The notes under the pieces: model-generated
Seen by the model: only the letters and a program-made list of their open reading frames with translations
What the model was told of the DNA's origin: nothing
Database searches by the model: none
Shown here: one piece after another, positions 1 through 7,955 of the stretch
Numbering within the stretch: the first letter of the stretch is position 1
Layout of the letters: every line of letters begins with the position of its first letter
Made by a program: the position numbers and the translations under genes
Origin: Rhizobium sp. BK650
GTDB lineage: Bacteria > Pseudomonadota > Alphaproteobacteria > Rhizobiales > Rhizobiaceae
Assembly: GCF_014195325.1 (NCBI RefSeq)
Contig: NZ_JACIBK010000009.1
Coordinates: forward strand, 1 to 64,000
DNA: 64,000 nucleotides
Reading direction: 5' to 3'

Positions 1-14
1 AATTCTCCTGCCAT
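1..14 (-). CDS. First codons of a gene running off the left edge
   Basis: On the minus strand an ATG at 14-12 is followed by codons for Met-Ala-Gly-Glu before the window ends. A good ribosome binding site (CAGGAG, plus-strand 23-28) lies about 8 bases upstream. The gene would be transcribed in the same direction as pcaQ, 74 bases beyond its stop. Too little is present to assign a product. Confidence 0.55.
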
Positions 15-61
15 GATTCAAACTCCTGTTATTACCAAAGTGAATCATACGGAGATATTTT

Positions 62-77
62 AATCAATATGTTGATT
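62..77. promoter_or_regulatory. Inverted repeat upstream of the left-edge gene
   Basis: Perfect 6-base arms, AATCAA (62-67) and TTGATT (72-77), are separated by four bases. It sits between the pcaQ stop and the start of the left-edge gene. No T-run follows on the minus strand, so an operator is more likely than a terminator. The binding protein is unknown. Confidence 0.35.
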
Positions 78-88
78 GGGTTTCGACC

Positions 89-1036
89 CTAGTGCTCAGG
101 CGCAGGCTCGCCGGAAATTTCCCGCGCCGCCTCACGGATCGTCTGCATGAGGATGGAAAGCGGCGGGGAGGGAACCGAATCGGTGCGCATCGTCAGCCCG
201 ACGGGACCCTTCGTCTCGCTCGTATCGACCGACAGGGAGGCAAGCACGCCATCGACGATATCCCGCGCAACCACGCCATTGGAAATGATCCAGACCGCAT
301 TGCTGTCGCGCACGAAGGCGCGGCCGAAGGCATCGGAGACGGTTTCGATCTGGCTCGGCAGGCTGGCGACGCCATTGGCGATCAGGAAATTCTCAACGAC
401 AGGCCGGATGATCGAACTGCGGGTCGGCATCAGCAGCGTATAGCGGCCAAGGTCGGCGAAGAGTGATTTGCCGGCGTCAAGCAGCGGATGGCCCGCCCGC
501 ACGGCGAAGACAACCTGTTCAGAATAGAGATGCTCGAAGGAAAAGCCGGTCATCCTTTCGGCTCCCGCCAGCCGACCGACGACCAGATCGAGATCGCCAA
601 CACGCAGCTGCTCCAGGAGCACGGCATTATCGCCTGTGACGATCTTCACACGGCTCCAGGTATTTTCCGTCAAGAACAGCTCCATCGCCCGCGGCATGAT
701 GCGCGTGGATACGGTTGGCAGCGCGCCGATACGGATGGGCGGGGCATCGCCGAACTTTTCCTGAGAGACGGAATCGAGCCCTTGCCGGAGCGCTGTCAGC
801 GCAGCACCTGCATAACGCAGGAAGACCTCTCCATAACGGGTGATCCGAATTCCGCGCCCTTCACGCTCGAAGACGCCGACGCCGAGCGCCTGTTCCAGCT
901 CGCGGATCGTCTTGGTCACCGCCGGCTGGCTGACATTGAGAAGTTCGGCCGCCTTCATGACGCTTTTCTGCCGCGCCACCTCGACAAAGGTCTGCAGATG
1001 ACGAAACTTGATGCGGCTATCGATCACTGCTTTCAT
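89..1036 (-). CDS. pcaQ: LysR-type regulator of protocatechuate catabolism, PcaQ
   Basis: LysR-family transcription factor of 315 residues. The N-terminal winged helix-turn-helix lies at about residues 10-68 (core about 25-45, with SQPAVTKTIRELE), followed by a LysR substrate-binding domain. In rhizobia PcaQ activates pcaDCHGB in response to the pathway intermediate beta-carboxy-cis,cis-muconate. It is divergent from pcaD, as in Sinorhizobium and Agrobacterium. I chose the ATG at 1036 (MKAVIDSR...); an in-frame TTG at 1063 would add nine residues. The start codon lies inside the PcaQ-type box at 1035-1050, which suggests autoregulation. Family and pathway assignment are secure from motif plus context. 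Confidence 0.93.
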   Translation of the reverse strand: MKAVIDSRIKFRHLQTFVEVARQKSVMKAAELLNVSQPAVTKTIRELEQALGVGVFEREGRGIRITRYGEVFLRYAGAALTALRQGLDSVSQEKFGDAPPIRIGALPTVSTRIMPRAMELFLTENTWSRVKIVTGDNAVLLEQLRVGDLDLVVGRLAGAERMTGFSFEHLYSEQVVFAVRAGHPLLDAGKSLFADLGRYTLLMPTRSSIIRPVVENFLIANGVASLPSQIETVSDAFGRAFVRDSNAVWIISNGVVARDIVDGVLASLSVDTSETKGPVGLTMRTDSVPSPPLSILMQTIREAAREISGEPAPEH

Positions 1037-1050
1037 AACCCCCGGGTTAT
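1035..1050. promoter_or_regulatory. PcaQ operator
   Basis: ATAACC (1035-1040), four bases, GGTTAT (1045-1050). This matches the motif described for S. meliloti PcaQ, ATAACC-N4-GGTTAA, except for the last base, which here makes the dyad perfect. It lies 71 bases upstream of the pcaD start and includes the first bases of the pcaQ start codon. Confidence 0.8.
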
Positions 1051-1120
1051 CGGAAAGCCGCAAAATATCATTTTACTTAACCGGATCAACTCAGCAGACT
1101 GGACGTCGAGGAGATTTGAA

Positions 1121-1924
1121 GTGCAGTTTGCCAGTATCAACGACGTAACGATCCATTACCAGCTCATTAGTGGGCCGGCGGACCGACCGGTTATCGTTTT
1201 TGCCAATTCGCTCGGTACGGACTTCCGTATCTGGCGCGATGTGATCGTGCGGCTTGCCGGCGATTTTGGCATCATCCTCTATGACAAGCGGGGCCACGGC
1301 CTCTCCGACATTGGCCAGGTGCCCTACGCTATGGAAGACCATGCCACCGATCTTGCCGGACTGCTCGATCTGCTCTCAGTCAAGGATGCCGTCATCTGCG
1401 GGCTCTCGGTCGGCGGCCTGATCGCCCAGTCGCTCTACCAGCGTCGCCCGGATCTGGTAAAGGCACTCATCCTCTGTGACACAGCCCACAAGATCGGCAC
1501 CGCCGACAGCTGGAACAGCCGTATCGGCGCCGTCGAAAAGAATGGCATCGCCAGCATCGTCGACATGGTCATGGAACGATGGTTCACGCCGGCGTTCCGC
1601 AGACCCGAGAATGTCGCCTATTCCGGCTATTGTAATATGCTGATCCGTCAGCCTGTTGCAGGTTATAACGCGACCTGTGCAGCAATCCGCGACGCTGATT
1701 TCACAGAAGCCGCTGGCAGGATCAAGGTGCCGACGATTTGCATCGTCGGCGATCAGGACGGCTCGACACCGCCGGATCTGGTGCTGTCGACGGCCAAGCT
1801 GATCCCGGACGCGCGCTACGAAGTCATCAAAGACTGCGCCCATATTCCGCCCGTCGAGCAGCCAGAGGCGCTCACCGCAATTATCCGCGCCTTCCTCTCA
1901 TCCATCGGAGAAAAGAACCCATGA
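1121..1924 (+). CDS. pcaD: 3-oxoadipate enol-lactonase PcaD
   Basis: Alpha/beta-hydrolase of 267 residues that hydrolyses beta-ketoadipate enol-lactone to beta-ketoadipate in the cytoplasm. The nucleophile elbow GLSVGG places Ser96; D213 (GDQDGSTP) and H241 (CAHIPP) complete the likely triad, and the oxyanion region is near FANSLGTD. The reading frame stays open far upstream, but homology to the family begins at the GTG at 1121, preceded by GAGGAG. It is the first gene of the pca operon and its stop overlaps the pcaC ATG by four bases (ATGA), indicating translational coupling. Confidence 0.95.
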   Translation: MQFASINDVTIHYQLISGPADRPVIVFANSLGTDFRIWRDVIVRLAGDFGIILYDKRGHGLSDIGQVPYAMEDHATDLAGLLDLLSVKDAVICGLSVGGLIAQSLYQRRPDLVKALILCDTAHKIGTADSWNSRIGAVEKNGIASIVDMVMERWFTPAFRRPENVAYSGYCNMLIRQPVAGYNATCAAIRDADFTEAAGRIKVPTICIVGDQDGSTPPDLVLSTAKLIPDARYEVIKDCAHIPPVEQPEALTAIIRAFLSSIGEKNP

Positions 1925-2319
1925 GCGACACCGCGTCCGAACGCTTTCACCAGGGTTTGGCGACCCGCCGCTCCGTGCTCGGCAATGCCCATGTCGACCG
2001 CGCCCAAGCCGCTTCGACCGAATTCGACAAGCCGTTCCAGGAACTGATCACCGAGGCCGCCTGGGGCCATGTCTGGTCGCGCCCGGAGCTGACAAAGCGC
2101 GAGCGCTCGATGATCACGATCGCTCTGCTTGCGGCACTCGGCCAGGATGACGAGGTGGCGATGCATGTGCGCGCTACCGTCAATACCGGTGCCTCCCGGG
2201 AGGATATTCGCGAGGCGCTGCTGCATGTGGCAATCTATGCCGGCGTGCCAGCGGCCAATCACGCAATCAAGATCGCAAAACAGGTTTTCGAGCAGATGGA
2301 CGCCGGTGAGGCGGCCTGA
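1921..2319 (+). CDS. pcaC: 4-carboxymuconolactone decarboxylase PcaC
   Basis: A 132-residue protein of the CMD/AhpD-like fold that decarboxylates gamma-carboxymuconolactone to beta-ketoadipate enol-lactone, the step before PcaD. Typical family features are the WGHVWSRPEL segment, the SMITIALLAALG helix and the HVAIYAGVPAANHA motif near the C-terminus. Length is normal for stand-alone PcaC; in some bacteria it is fused to PcaD. The start overlaps the pcaD stop. Confidence 0.95.
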   Translation: MSDTASERFHQGLATRRSVLGNAHVDRAQAASTEFDKPFQELITEAAWGHVWSRPELTKRERSMITIALLAALGQDDEVAMHVRATVNTGASREDIREALLHVAIYAGVPAANHAIKIAKQVFEQMDAGEAA

Positions 2320-2329
2320 GGGGGAGAGA

Positions 2330-3079
2330 ATGTCCGACTTACCGAACCGCAAGCCAGAAACCGGGGCTTTCTTCGCCCGCGACCGCACCTGGCATCCGCC
2401 GGCCTATACGCCGGGCTACAAGACATCAGTTCTGCGCTCACCGCAGCGCGCGCTGCTATCGCTCGACGGCACGATCTCCGAGATCACTGGTCCCGTCTTC
2501 GGCCATTCGATGATCGGCGAGATGGATAACGACCTGATCCACAATTTTGCAAAGCCCGGCGAGAGCGCGATCGGCGAGCGTATCATCGTCCACGGCCGGG
2601 TGCTGGATGAGCAGAGCCGTCCGCAGGCCGGCGTTCTCGTCGAATTCTGGCAGGCCAATGCCGGCGGCCGCTACCGCCACAAGAAAGAAACCTATCTTGC
2701 CGCCATCGACCCGAATTTCGGCGGCTGCGGCCGCTTCGTGACCGACGAAGATGGCGGTTATTTCTTCCGTACGGTGCGTCCCGGGGCCTATCCCTGGCCG
2801 AACGGCGTCAACGACTGGCGCCCGGCGCATATTCATTTTTCGATCTTCGGCCACGGCTTCTCGCAGCGCTTGATCACCCAGATGTATTTCGAAGGCGATC
2901 CGATGATCTGGAAATGTCCGATCGTCGGCACCATTCCGGATAAGGCGGCAATCGAGCAGCTCATTGCGCCGCTCGACTGGGGCAATACGGTCCCGATGAA
3001 CAGCCGTGCCTACAAGTTCGATATCGTGCTGCGCGGCCGCCGCTCGACCATGTTCGAAAACAAGCTGGAGGGGAACTGA
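2330..3079 (+). CDS. pcaH: Protocatechuate 3,4-dioxygenase beta subunit PcaH
   Basis: Catalytic, iron-bearing subunit (249 residues) of the intradiol dioxygenase that cleaves protocatechuate to beta-carboxy-cis,cis-muconate. The four non-heme Fe(III) ligands are visible: Tyr115 (GGRYRHKK), Tyr154 (GAYPWPNG), His167 and His169 (PAHIHF). The ATG at 2330 follows GGGGGAGAGA. It lies 10 bases after pcaC and one base before pcaG, so the two subunits are co-translated. The frame is open upstream of 2330 but that portion overlaps pcaC and is not coding. Confidence 0.97.
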   Translation: MSDLPNRKPETGAFFARDRTWHPPAYTPGYKTSVLRSPQRALLSLDGTISEITGPVFGHSMIGEMDNDLIHNFAKPGESAIGERIIVHGRVLDEQSRPQAGVLVEFWQANAGGRYRHKKETYLAAIDPNFGGCGRFVTDEDGGYFFRTVRPGAYPWPNGVNDWRPAHIHFSIFGHGFSQRLITQMYFEGDPMIWKCPIVGTIPDKAAIEQLIAPLDWGNTVPMNSRAYKFDIVLRGRRSTMFENKLEGN

Positions 3080-3080
3080 T

Positions 3081-3692
3081 ATGCAGGAACTCGGCTACCT
3101 CAAGGAAACTCCGTCCCAGACTGCCGGCCCCTATGTGCACATCGGCTTGACACCAAATTTCTGCGACATTACCGGCGTCTATGATACCGACCTCGGCACG
3201 CAGATGGTCAATGACAAGACGCTCGGCGAGCGCATCACCGTCAGCGGCCGCATCTTCGATGGCGCCGGCGCGCTCGTTCGCGATGCCGTCATCGAGATCT
3301 GGCAGGCCGACAGCACCGGCCTCTATAACAGCCCCTCGGAAATGCGCGGCACTGCCGATCCGAATTTCGCCGGCTGGGGCCGCTGCCCCACCCGCGCCGA
3401 AGACGGCCTCTACAGTTTCGAGACCATCAAGCCCGGAAAGGTGCCGTTCAAGGACGGCCGCAAGATGGCGCCGCACATCACCTTCTGGATTGTTGCCCGC
3501 GGCATCAATATCGGCCTGCATACGCGCATGTACTTTCCGGAAGAGCAGGAGGCCAACGCAGTGGATCCGGTTCTGGCGCGTATCGAGCATCGCGAGCGCG
3601 TGGCAACACTCATCGCTGCCCGCGATGGCGCGACGCTGAGCTTCGATATCTGCCTGCAAGGACCAAAGGAAACGGTGTTCCTCGATATTTGA
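3081..3692 (+). CDS. pcaG: Protocatechuate 3,4-dioxygenase alpha subunit PcaG
   Basis: Non-catalytic alpha subunit (203 residues) of protocatechuate 3,4-dioxygenase. It shares the intradiol dioxygenase beta-sandwich with PcaH (EIWQADSTGLY, DPNFAGWGR) but lacks its full set of iron ligands, as is normal for PcaG. The ATG at 3081 comes one base after the pcaH stop and uses GGAGGGG inside the end of pcaH. About 120 bases without a gene separate it from pcaB. Confidence 0.96.
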   Translation: MQELGYLKETPSQTAGPYVHIGLTPNFCDITGVYDTDLGTQMVNDKTLGERITVSGRIFDGAGALVRDAVIEIWQADSTGLYNSPSEMRGTADPNFAGWGRCPTRAEDGLYSFETIKPGKVPFKDGRKMAPHITFWIVARGINIGLHTRMYFPEEQEANAVDPVLARIEHRERVATLIAARDGATLSFDICLQGPKETVFLDI

Positions 3693-3814
3693 GCCATATC
3701 GCATGACGGCTTGCCGGCAATCCATCGGGCAAGTAGCGTCGGCATCGTCCTGCCGTATCCTCGGGGAGAGATGATGCCGACAGTGAACGGGGTTGCCATG
3801 AAACGAGATGCCAC

Positions 3815-4861
3815 ATGACCACGTCCCCCTTCGACCATCCCTTCCTTTCCGGCTTGCTTGGCGACACTGAAATTGCCGCCTACCTCTCGGCCGAGGCCGA
3901 CGTAAGGGCGATGCTCTCTTTCGAGGCCGCCCTGGCGCGCGCTGAGGCGACACATGGCATCGTTCCGGCTGAAGCGGCACGAGCGATCGGCGAAGCCTGT
4001 GCCGCCCTTGCCCCGGACATCGACAGTTTGCGCACTGAGACCGCAAGAGACGGCGTCGTCATCCCTGATCTCATCAAGCAGCTCAAGAAGGCGGTCGGCG
4101 ATCAAGCGGCTCAACATCTCCATTTCGGCGCGACCAGCCAGGACGTCATCGACACCAGCCTGATGTTGCGCTTGAAATCCGTCACCTTTCTCTTTGGCGA
4201 ACGGCTGCAATCTGTCATTACAGGAATGACGGCGCTTGAGCGGCAATTCGGAAGCAACCGCCTGATGGGCCATACCCGCATGCAGGCCGCGATCCCCATC
4301 ACCGCCGCCGACCGCATCACAGCCTGGCGGATGCCGCTGGAGACCTATCTCGACCGGCTGACGGAGCAGACTTTCCCGGTTCAGTTCGGCGGGGCTGCCG
4401 GCACACTTGAAAAACTCGGCCCCGAAGCAGCATCCGTGCGCAGTTCGCTTGCACAGGAACTGGGGCTGACCGACCAGCCGCAATGGCAGAGCCGCCGCAA
4501 CCGCATTGCCGATATCGCCAGTCTCTATTCGCTGATCGCAGGCAGCCTCGGTAAGTTCGGGCAGGATATCGCGCTGCTCGCCGAAGCCGGCAGCGAGATC
4601 GAATTGGCAGGTGGCGGCGCCTCCTCGGCGATGGCGCACAAACAGAATCCGGTCGCCGCAGAAACGCTTGTTGCGCTCGCCCGCTTCAATGCCACGCAGC
4701 TTTCGGCCATCCACCATTCCCTCGTTCATGAGCAGGAACGCTCGGGGGCGGCCTGGACTCTGGAATGGCTGGTGCTGCCACAGATGGTCATGGCAACCGC
4801 TGCCTCGTTGCGGCTGGCGGCGGAACTGATTGGCAATATCAAGCGTCTAGGGACAGGCTGA
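3815..4861 (+). CDS. pcaB: 3-carboxy-cis,cis-muconate cycloisomerase PcaB
   Basis: Fumarase/aspartase-superfamily enzyme (348 residues) converting beta-carboxymuconate to gamma-carboxymuconolactone. The superfamily signature GASSAMAHKQNPV is at residues 268-280, and the HFGATSQD segment at 103-110 belongs to the active site. About 350 residues is shorter than the ~450-residue pseudomonad enzyme; it ends right after the helical core, which is common in rhizobia. It is last in the pca order D-C-H-G-B. Confidence 0.93.
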   Translation: MTTSPFDHPFLSGLLGDTEIAAYLSAEADVRAMLSFEAALARAEATHGIVPAEAARAIGEACAALAPDIDSLRTETARDGVVIPDLIKQLKKAVGDQAAQHLHFGATSQDVIDTSLMLRLKSVTFLFGERLQSVITGMTALERQFGSNRLMGHTRMQAAIPITAADRITAWRMPLETYLDRLTEQTFPVQFGGAAGTLEKLGPEAASVRSSLAQELGLTDQPQWQSRRNRIADIASLYSLIAGSLGKFGQDIALLAEAGSEIELAGGGASSAMAHKQNPVAAETLVALARFNATQLSAIHHSLVHEQERSGAAWTLEWLVLPQMVMATAASLRLAAELIGNIKRLGTG

Positions 4862-4924
4862 TCGCTTTTGCATGAGGGCGGCAAAACCGGCTATGCAGAG
4901 CAGTTGATTTTCAGGAGTGATCCC

Positions 4925-5692
4925 GTGACCTTTCCCCTCTTCGATCTTTCCGGCCGCCGCGCGCTCGTGACAGGCTCCAGCCAGGGCATCGGTTATGCGC
5001 TGGCGCTCGGGCTTGCCGAGCATGGCGCCTCCGTCATTATCAATGGTCGAAACGCCCAGAAAGCGGAGGTGGCTGCCGAGACGATCCGCGAAAAGAAACG
5101 CCACGCCGTCAGTGCCGCTTTCGATGTGACAGATGCGGAGGCCAGCAAAACCGCAATAGCTTATATCGAGGCGGAAATCGGTCCGATCGATATCCTCATC
5201 AACAATGCCGGCATGCAGTTCCGCACGCCGCTGGAGAATTTTCCGGTCGAAAAATGGGACGAGCTGCTCCGCACCAATGTCTCCAGCATCTTCTACGTCA
5301 GCCAACCAGTGGCACAGGCAATGATTGGCCGCGGCCGCGGCAAGATCATCAACATAGCGTCAGTGCAGGCGGAACTTGCCCGCCCGGGAATCGCACCCTA
5401 TACGGCAACCAAAGGCGCCGTTCGCAACCTGACCCGCGGCATGGCGACCGACTGGGCGAAGCATGGTCTGCAAGTAAACGCCATCGCGCCAGGCTATTTT
5501 AAGACCCCGCTCAATCAGGCGCTTGTCGACGATCCGAAATTTGCCGCGTGGCTTGAAACCCGCACACCGGCTGGCCGCTGGGGCAACGTGGAAGAGTTGG
5601 TGGGTGGGGCCGTTTTCCTGGCGTCGGACGCATCGTCCTTCGTCAACGGCCATATGCTGATGGTCGATGGTGGGATTACGGCATCGCTCTGA
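4925..5692 (+). CDS. Short-chain dehydrogenase (gluconate 5-dehydrogenase-like)
   Basis: Classical SDR of 255 residues. NAD(P)-binding TGSSQGIG at 16-23, NNAG at 93-96, Asn119, catalytic Ser146, Tyr159 and Lys163, and a C-terminal DGG segment. Overall pattern resembles gluconate 5-dehydrogenase/IdnO-type sugar-acid dehydrogenases, but the substrate cannot be read from sequence. I chose the GTG at 4925, preceded by CAGGAG at 4911-4916; a longer in-frame start has no family support. It follows pcaB by 63 bases and may be co-transcribed, although no role in protocatechuate degradation is evident. Confidence 0.85.
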   Translation: MTFPLFDLSGRRALVTGSSQGIGYALALGLAEHGASVIINGRNAQKAEVAAETIREKKRHAVSAAFDVTDAEASKTAIAYIEAEIGPIDILINNAGMQFRTPLENFPVEKWDELLRTNVSSIFYVSQPVAQAMIGRGRGKIINIASVQAELARPGIAPYTATKGAVRNLTRGMATDWAKHGLQVNAIAPGYFKTPLNQALVDDPKFAAWLETRTPAGRWGNVEELVGGAVFLASDASSFVNGHMLMVDGGITASL

Positions 5693-5694
5693 GG

Positions 5695-5910
5695 TTAATC
5701 GCCTCCTCCGTCACCATCACCATCGCCATCGCCTCCATCATCGAGTTCAAAACTCATCTCGAAGCCGCCTTCAGCTTGGCGACGAACGGAACGACCTCGA
5801 AAACGAAGGTGCGCCCACCACGGAGGGTTCCAAGACAAGAATACGGCAAATCCGACAATAAGGATGGAAACGGCAGAGAGGCCTATCAGGATCTCCGTGA
5901 CTGGAGACAT
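5695..5910 (-). CDS. Small membrane protein with acidic Asp-Gly tail
   Basis: A 71-residue protein on the minus strand. One hydrophobic helix (about residues 6-27, ILIGLSAVSILIVGFAVFL) is followed by a Trp-rich and Arg-rich juxtamembrane region and a tail of alternating Asp and Gly. The ATG at 5910 has GGAG about six bases upstream; a GTG two codons earlier is possible. The basic segment after the helix suggests the C-terminus is cytoplasmic. No family is recognised. The gene converges on the upstream dehydrogenase with two bases between stops. Confidence 0.6.
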   Translation of the reverse strand: MSPVTEILIGLSAVSILIVGFAVFLSWNPPWWAHLRFRGRSVRRQAEGGFEMSFELDDGGDGDGDGDGGGD

Positions 5911-6375
5911 GTTCACTCCAAAGGTTGCTCAAGAAAGTCATCTCAGTAATTTTGACGGGAAACAAGGACATCTCAATTTTGAGCGCACCTCAAATCCGCG
6001 ACGATATGACAAAGACGAGCTTTGCTGTCGCGAGCGTGCTTTGCTACCGGCCATCTCCGACGCGGTTACTTTGCCGTTTGTGGCCCGAGCACCGACAAAG
6101 CACGGAGATTTGCATTTTCGGTCGCGTGCAACCATTTAAGATGCATGATCCGCGGAAATGTCGCGACCTCGCTGATGCCGGAACGTTTACAGAAAACGAA
6201 CCATACCGGCTTGCATTCTGAGCCAAAAGCCGATTGCTTAGGAAAATCTACTTCTTCTTCGGCTAACCGTTGGAAGAGTGCGAGGGGATTTAGGCAAACC
6301 CGTGGAATTCTGCAGCTTCGCATCGGGATCGATGGTGACTACGATGGCGAAACGGGAAAGCTGGTTTGAAGGAAA
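5911..6375. other. Non-coding stretch
   Basis: About 465 bases between the divergent small membrane protein gene and the metallo-hydrolase gene. Short open frames exist on both strands but none has a convincing start site or recognisable protein. It is slightly less GC-rich than its neighbours and must contain both promoters. I see no RNA gene or clear repeat in it. Confidence 0.5.
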
Positions 6376-7206
6376 ATGAGCAACGATCTGTTTCAGGTAA
6401 AATTTTGGGGCGTACGGGGAAGCATTCCCGTGTCAGGCCCAGAATTCGACCGATATGGAGGCAACACCTCCTGCATTGAAATCCGCTGCGACGGACACCG
6501 AATGCTCTTTGACGCAGGCTCCGGCCTGCGTGAGGCAGGCTTGTCGCTCATTGCTGATGACGTGCACGATGTCGATCTCTTCTTCAGCCACTGCCACTAC
6601 GATCACATCATCGGCCTGCCCTTCTTCAAGGCCATCTACTACCCGTCGATCAACGTCAACATCTGGTCCGGCCATCTGGACGGCAAGATGAACACACGGG
6701 AAATGGTCGAACAGTTTATCAGCCCGCCCTGGTTTCCGGTGAAAACCGACATCTGTCAGGCGACGATGAATTTCCGTGATTTCCATGCCGGCCAGACCCT
6801 GACCCCGCATAAGGGCGTGGAGATGCAGACCTATATGCTAAACCACCCAGGCGGCGCGATCGGCTATCGCATTCACTGGAAGGGGCGCATCATATCGCTG
6901 ATCTACGACATCGAGCACACGCCGGGCACCTACGATCCAGTGGCGCTGGAAATGATGAAGGACGCCGACCTCGTCGTCTACGACTGCACGTATAATGAAG
7001 ACGAGATGCAGCGCTTCAAGGGCTTTGGCCATTCGACATGGCAGCACGGCACCGAGCTTGCAAAGATGGCCGGCGCCAAGCGTTTCGCCCTCTTCCATCA
7101 CGCGCCCTCGCGCACCGATGATCAGCTTGCCCTCATGGAAAGTCAGGCTCAGGCCGCTTTTGCCGGCGCCTTCGCTGCCCGCGACAATCAGGTCGTCGAC
7201 ATCTGA
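6376..7206 (+). CDS. Metallo-beta-lactamase-fold hydrolase
   Basis: A 276-residue MBL-fold enzyme of the beta-lactamase-like/RNase Z-like type. The zinc signature is H72-x-H74-x-D76-H77 (SHCHYDH), with H157 (LNHPGG), D178 (YDIE) and H241 (FHH) as further ligands. The N-terminal VKFWGVRGSIPVSG is characteristic of a subgroup found beside cyclic-nucleotide signalling proteins in many bacteria; here an adenylate cyclase gene lies 2 kb downstream. Substrate unknown: a phosphodiesterase-type activity is possible but not demonstrated. RBS AAGGAAA precedes the ATG. The 3' end overlaps the convergent deacetylase gene by 19 bases. Confidence 0.88.
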   Translation: MSNDLFQVKFWGVRGSIPVSGPEFDRYGGNTSCIEIRCDGHRMLFDAGSGLREAGLSLIADDVHDVDLFFSHCHYDHIIGLPFFKAIYYPSINVNIWSGHLDGKMNTREMVEQFISPPWFPVKTDICQATMNFRDFHAGQTLTPHKGVEMQTYMLNHPGGAIGYRIHWKGRIISLIYDIEHTPGTYDPVALEMMKDADLVVYDCTYNEDEMQRFKGFGHSTWQHGTELAKMAGAKRFALFHHAPSRTDDQLALMESQAQAAFAGAFAARDNQVVDI

Positions 7207-7955
7207 TCCTGCACCAGCGCAGCTGCTGAGATCCATTCCACTGCGGGATGGCCCGACGTCGCTTCGAAGAGCTCGGCAAGGAAATCCCACGCCGCCGCAT
7301 CATGGACCAGATGATGCCCAAGCACGCCGATCGGCTCGTTGCGGCCCTCGAACCTGTCCTGCAGTTCCGCGACCACTTCACCGATCAGCTCCGCCGCCTG
7401 CCGCCCGCCGCGCGTGCCGTGCCAGTCCATAAGATCGACATGGGTGTTGATGATGGCGAGCGGGCCTTCTCTCTCGACGCGCCCGTAGATGGAAAGGGAT
7501 TCAAAGCCGAGCGCTGGCAGCTTGGGAACGAGAGCTTTGTCGATCCGGTTCCACGGCGGAACCAGCATGGCAAGAAAGCGTGTCGGGTAAAGGCCCTGCA
7601 GCTTCAGGAAACCTTCGTAAAGCTCACCGAGAATGGTTTCTTCCAGACGTGCTCCGCCGAGCTCCTGCTTCTTTTCATCGGGTTTGGCGTGGTTGTGATG
7701 CGCCCAGCCATGAACCGCCACGCTGACATGAGCGTCGTCCGCAAGCCGTGCCGCCAGCGCCTCTCCAGTCGATGCCGGTATCACCGCCAGCGTGACGGGA
7801 ATGCCGTAGCTCTTTGTTTCGGAAAGCAAATGATCCAGTGCTGCCGTCGGCTCGATTGCGTCGTCATCCCGCAGCCAGAGCCGCGCCACGCGCCCGGCTG
7901 CCTGCCAGCGCTCCAGCTCCCGATACAACGGCTCGCGGATGGTGCTATCAATCAT
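7188..7955 (-). CDS. Polysaccharide deacetylase-like protein
   Basis: A 255-residue protein of the NodB/carbohydrate esterase 4-like superfamily. The metal-binding Asp cluster (LRDDDA, residues 29-33) and the HGWAHHNH segment with the metal His pair (about 82-89) are visible, and a conserved PPWNR follows. No signal peptide is apparent, so it probably acts in the cytoplasm, possibly on a lipid-linked or nucleotide-linked sugar. Its start overlaps the end of the upstream glycosyltransferase by 8 bases, so the two are translated together and likely act in one glycan pathway. Confidence 0.82.
   Translation of the reverse strand: MIDSTIREPLYRELERWQAAGRVARLWLRDDDAIEPTAALDHLLSETKSYGIPVTLAVIPASTGEALAARLADDAHVSVAVHGWAHHNHAKPDEKKQELGGARLEETILGELYEGFLKLQGLYPTRFLAMLVPPWNRIDKALVPKLPALGFESLSIYGRVEREGPLAIINTHVDLMDWHGTRGGRQAAELIGEVVAELQDRFEGRNEPIGVLGHHLVHDAAAWDFLAELFEATSGHPAVEWISAAALVQDQMSTT

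Noticed and set aside
488..1120. In-frame upstream extension of pcaD
   Set aside because: It runs antisense through pcaQ and the PcaQ operator; homology and the ribosome binding site support the GTG at 1121.
6022..6369. A 115-codon open frame in the non-coding stretch before the metallo-hydrolase
   Set aside because: No ribosome binding site, unusual composition for this genome and overlapping open frames in other phases.
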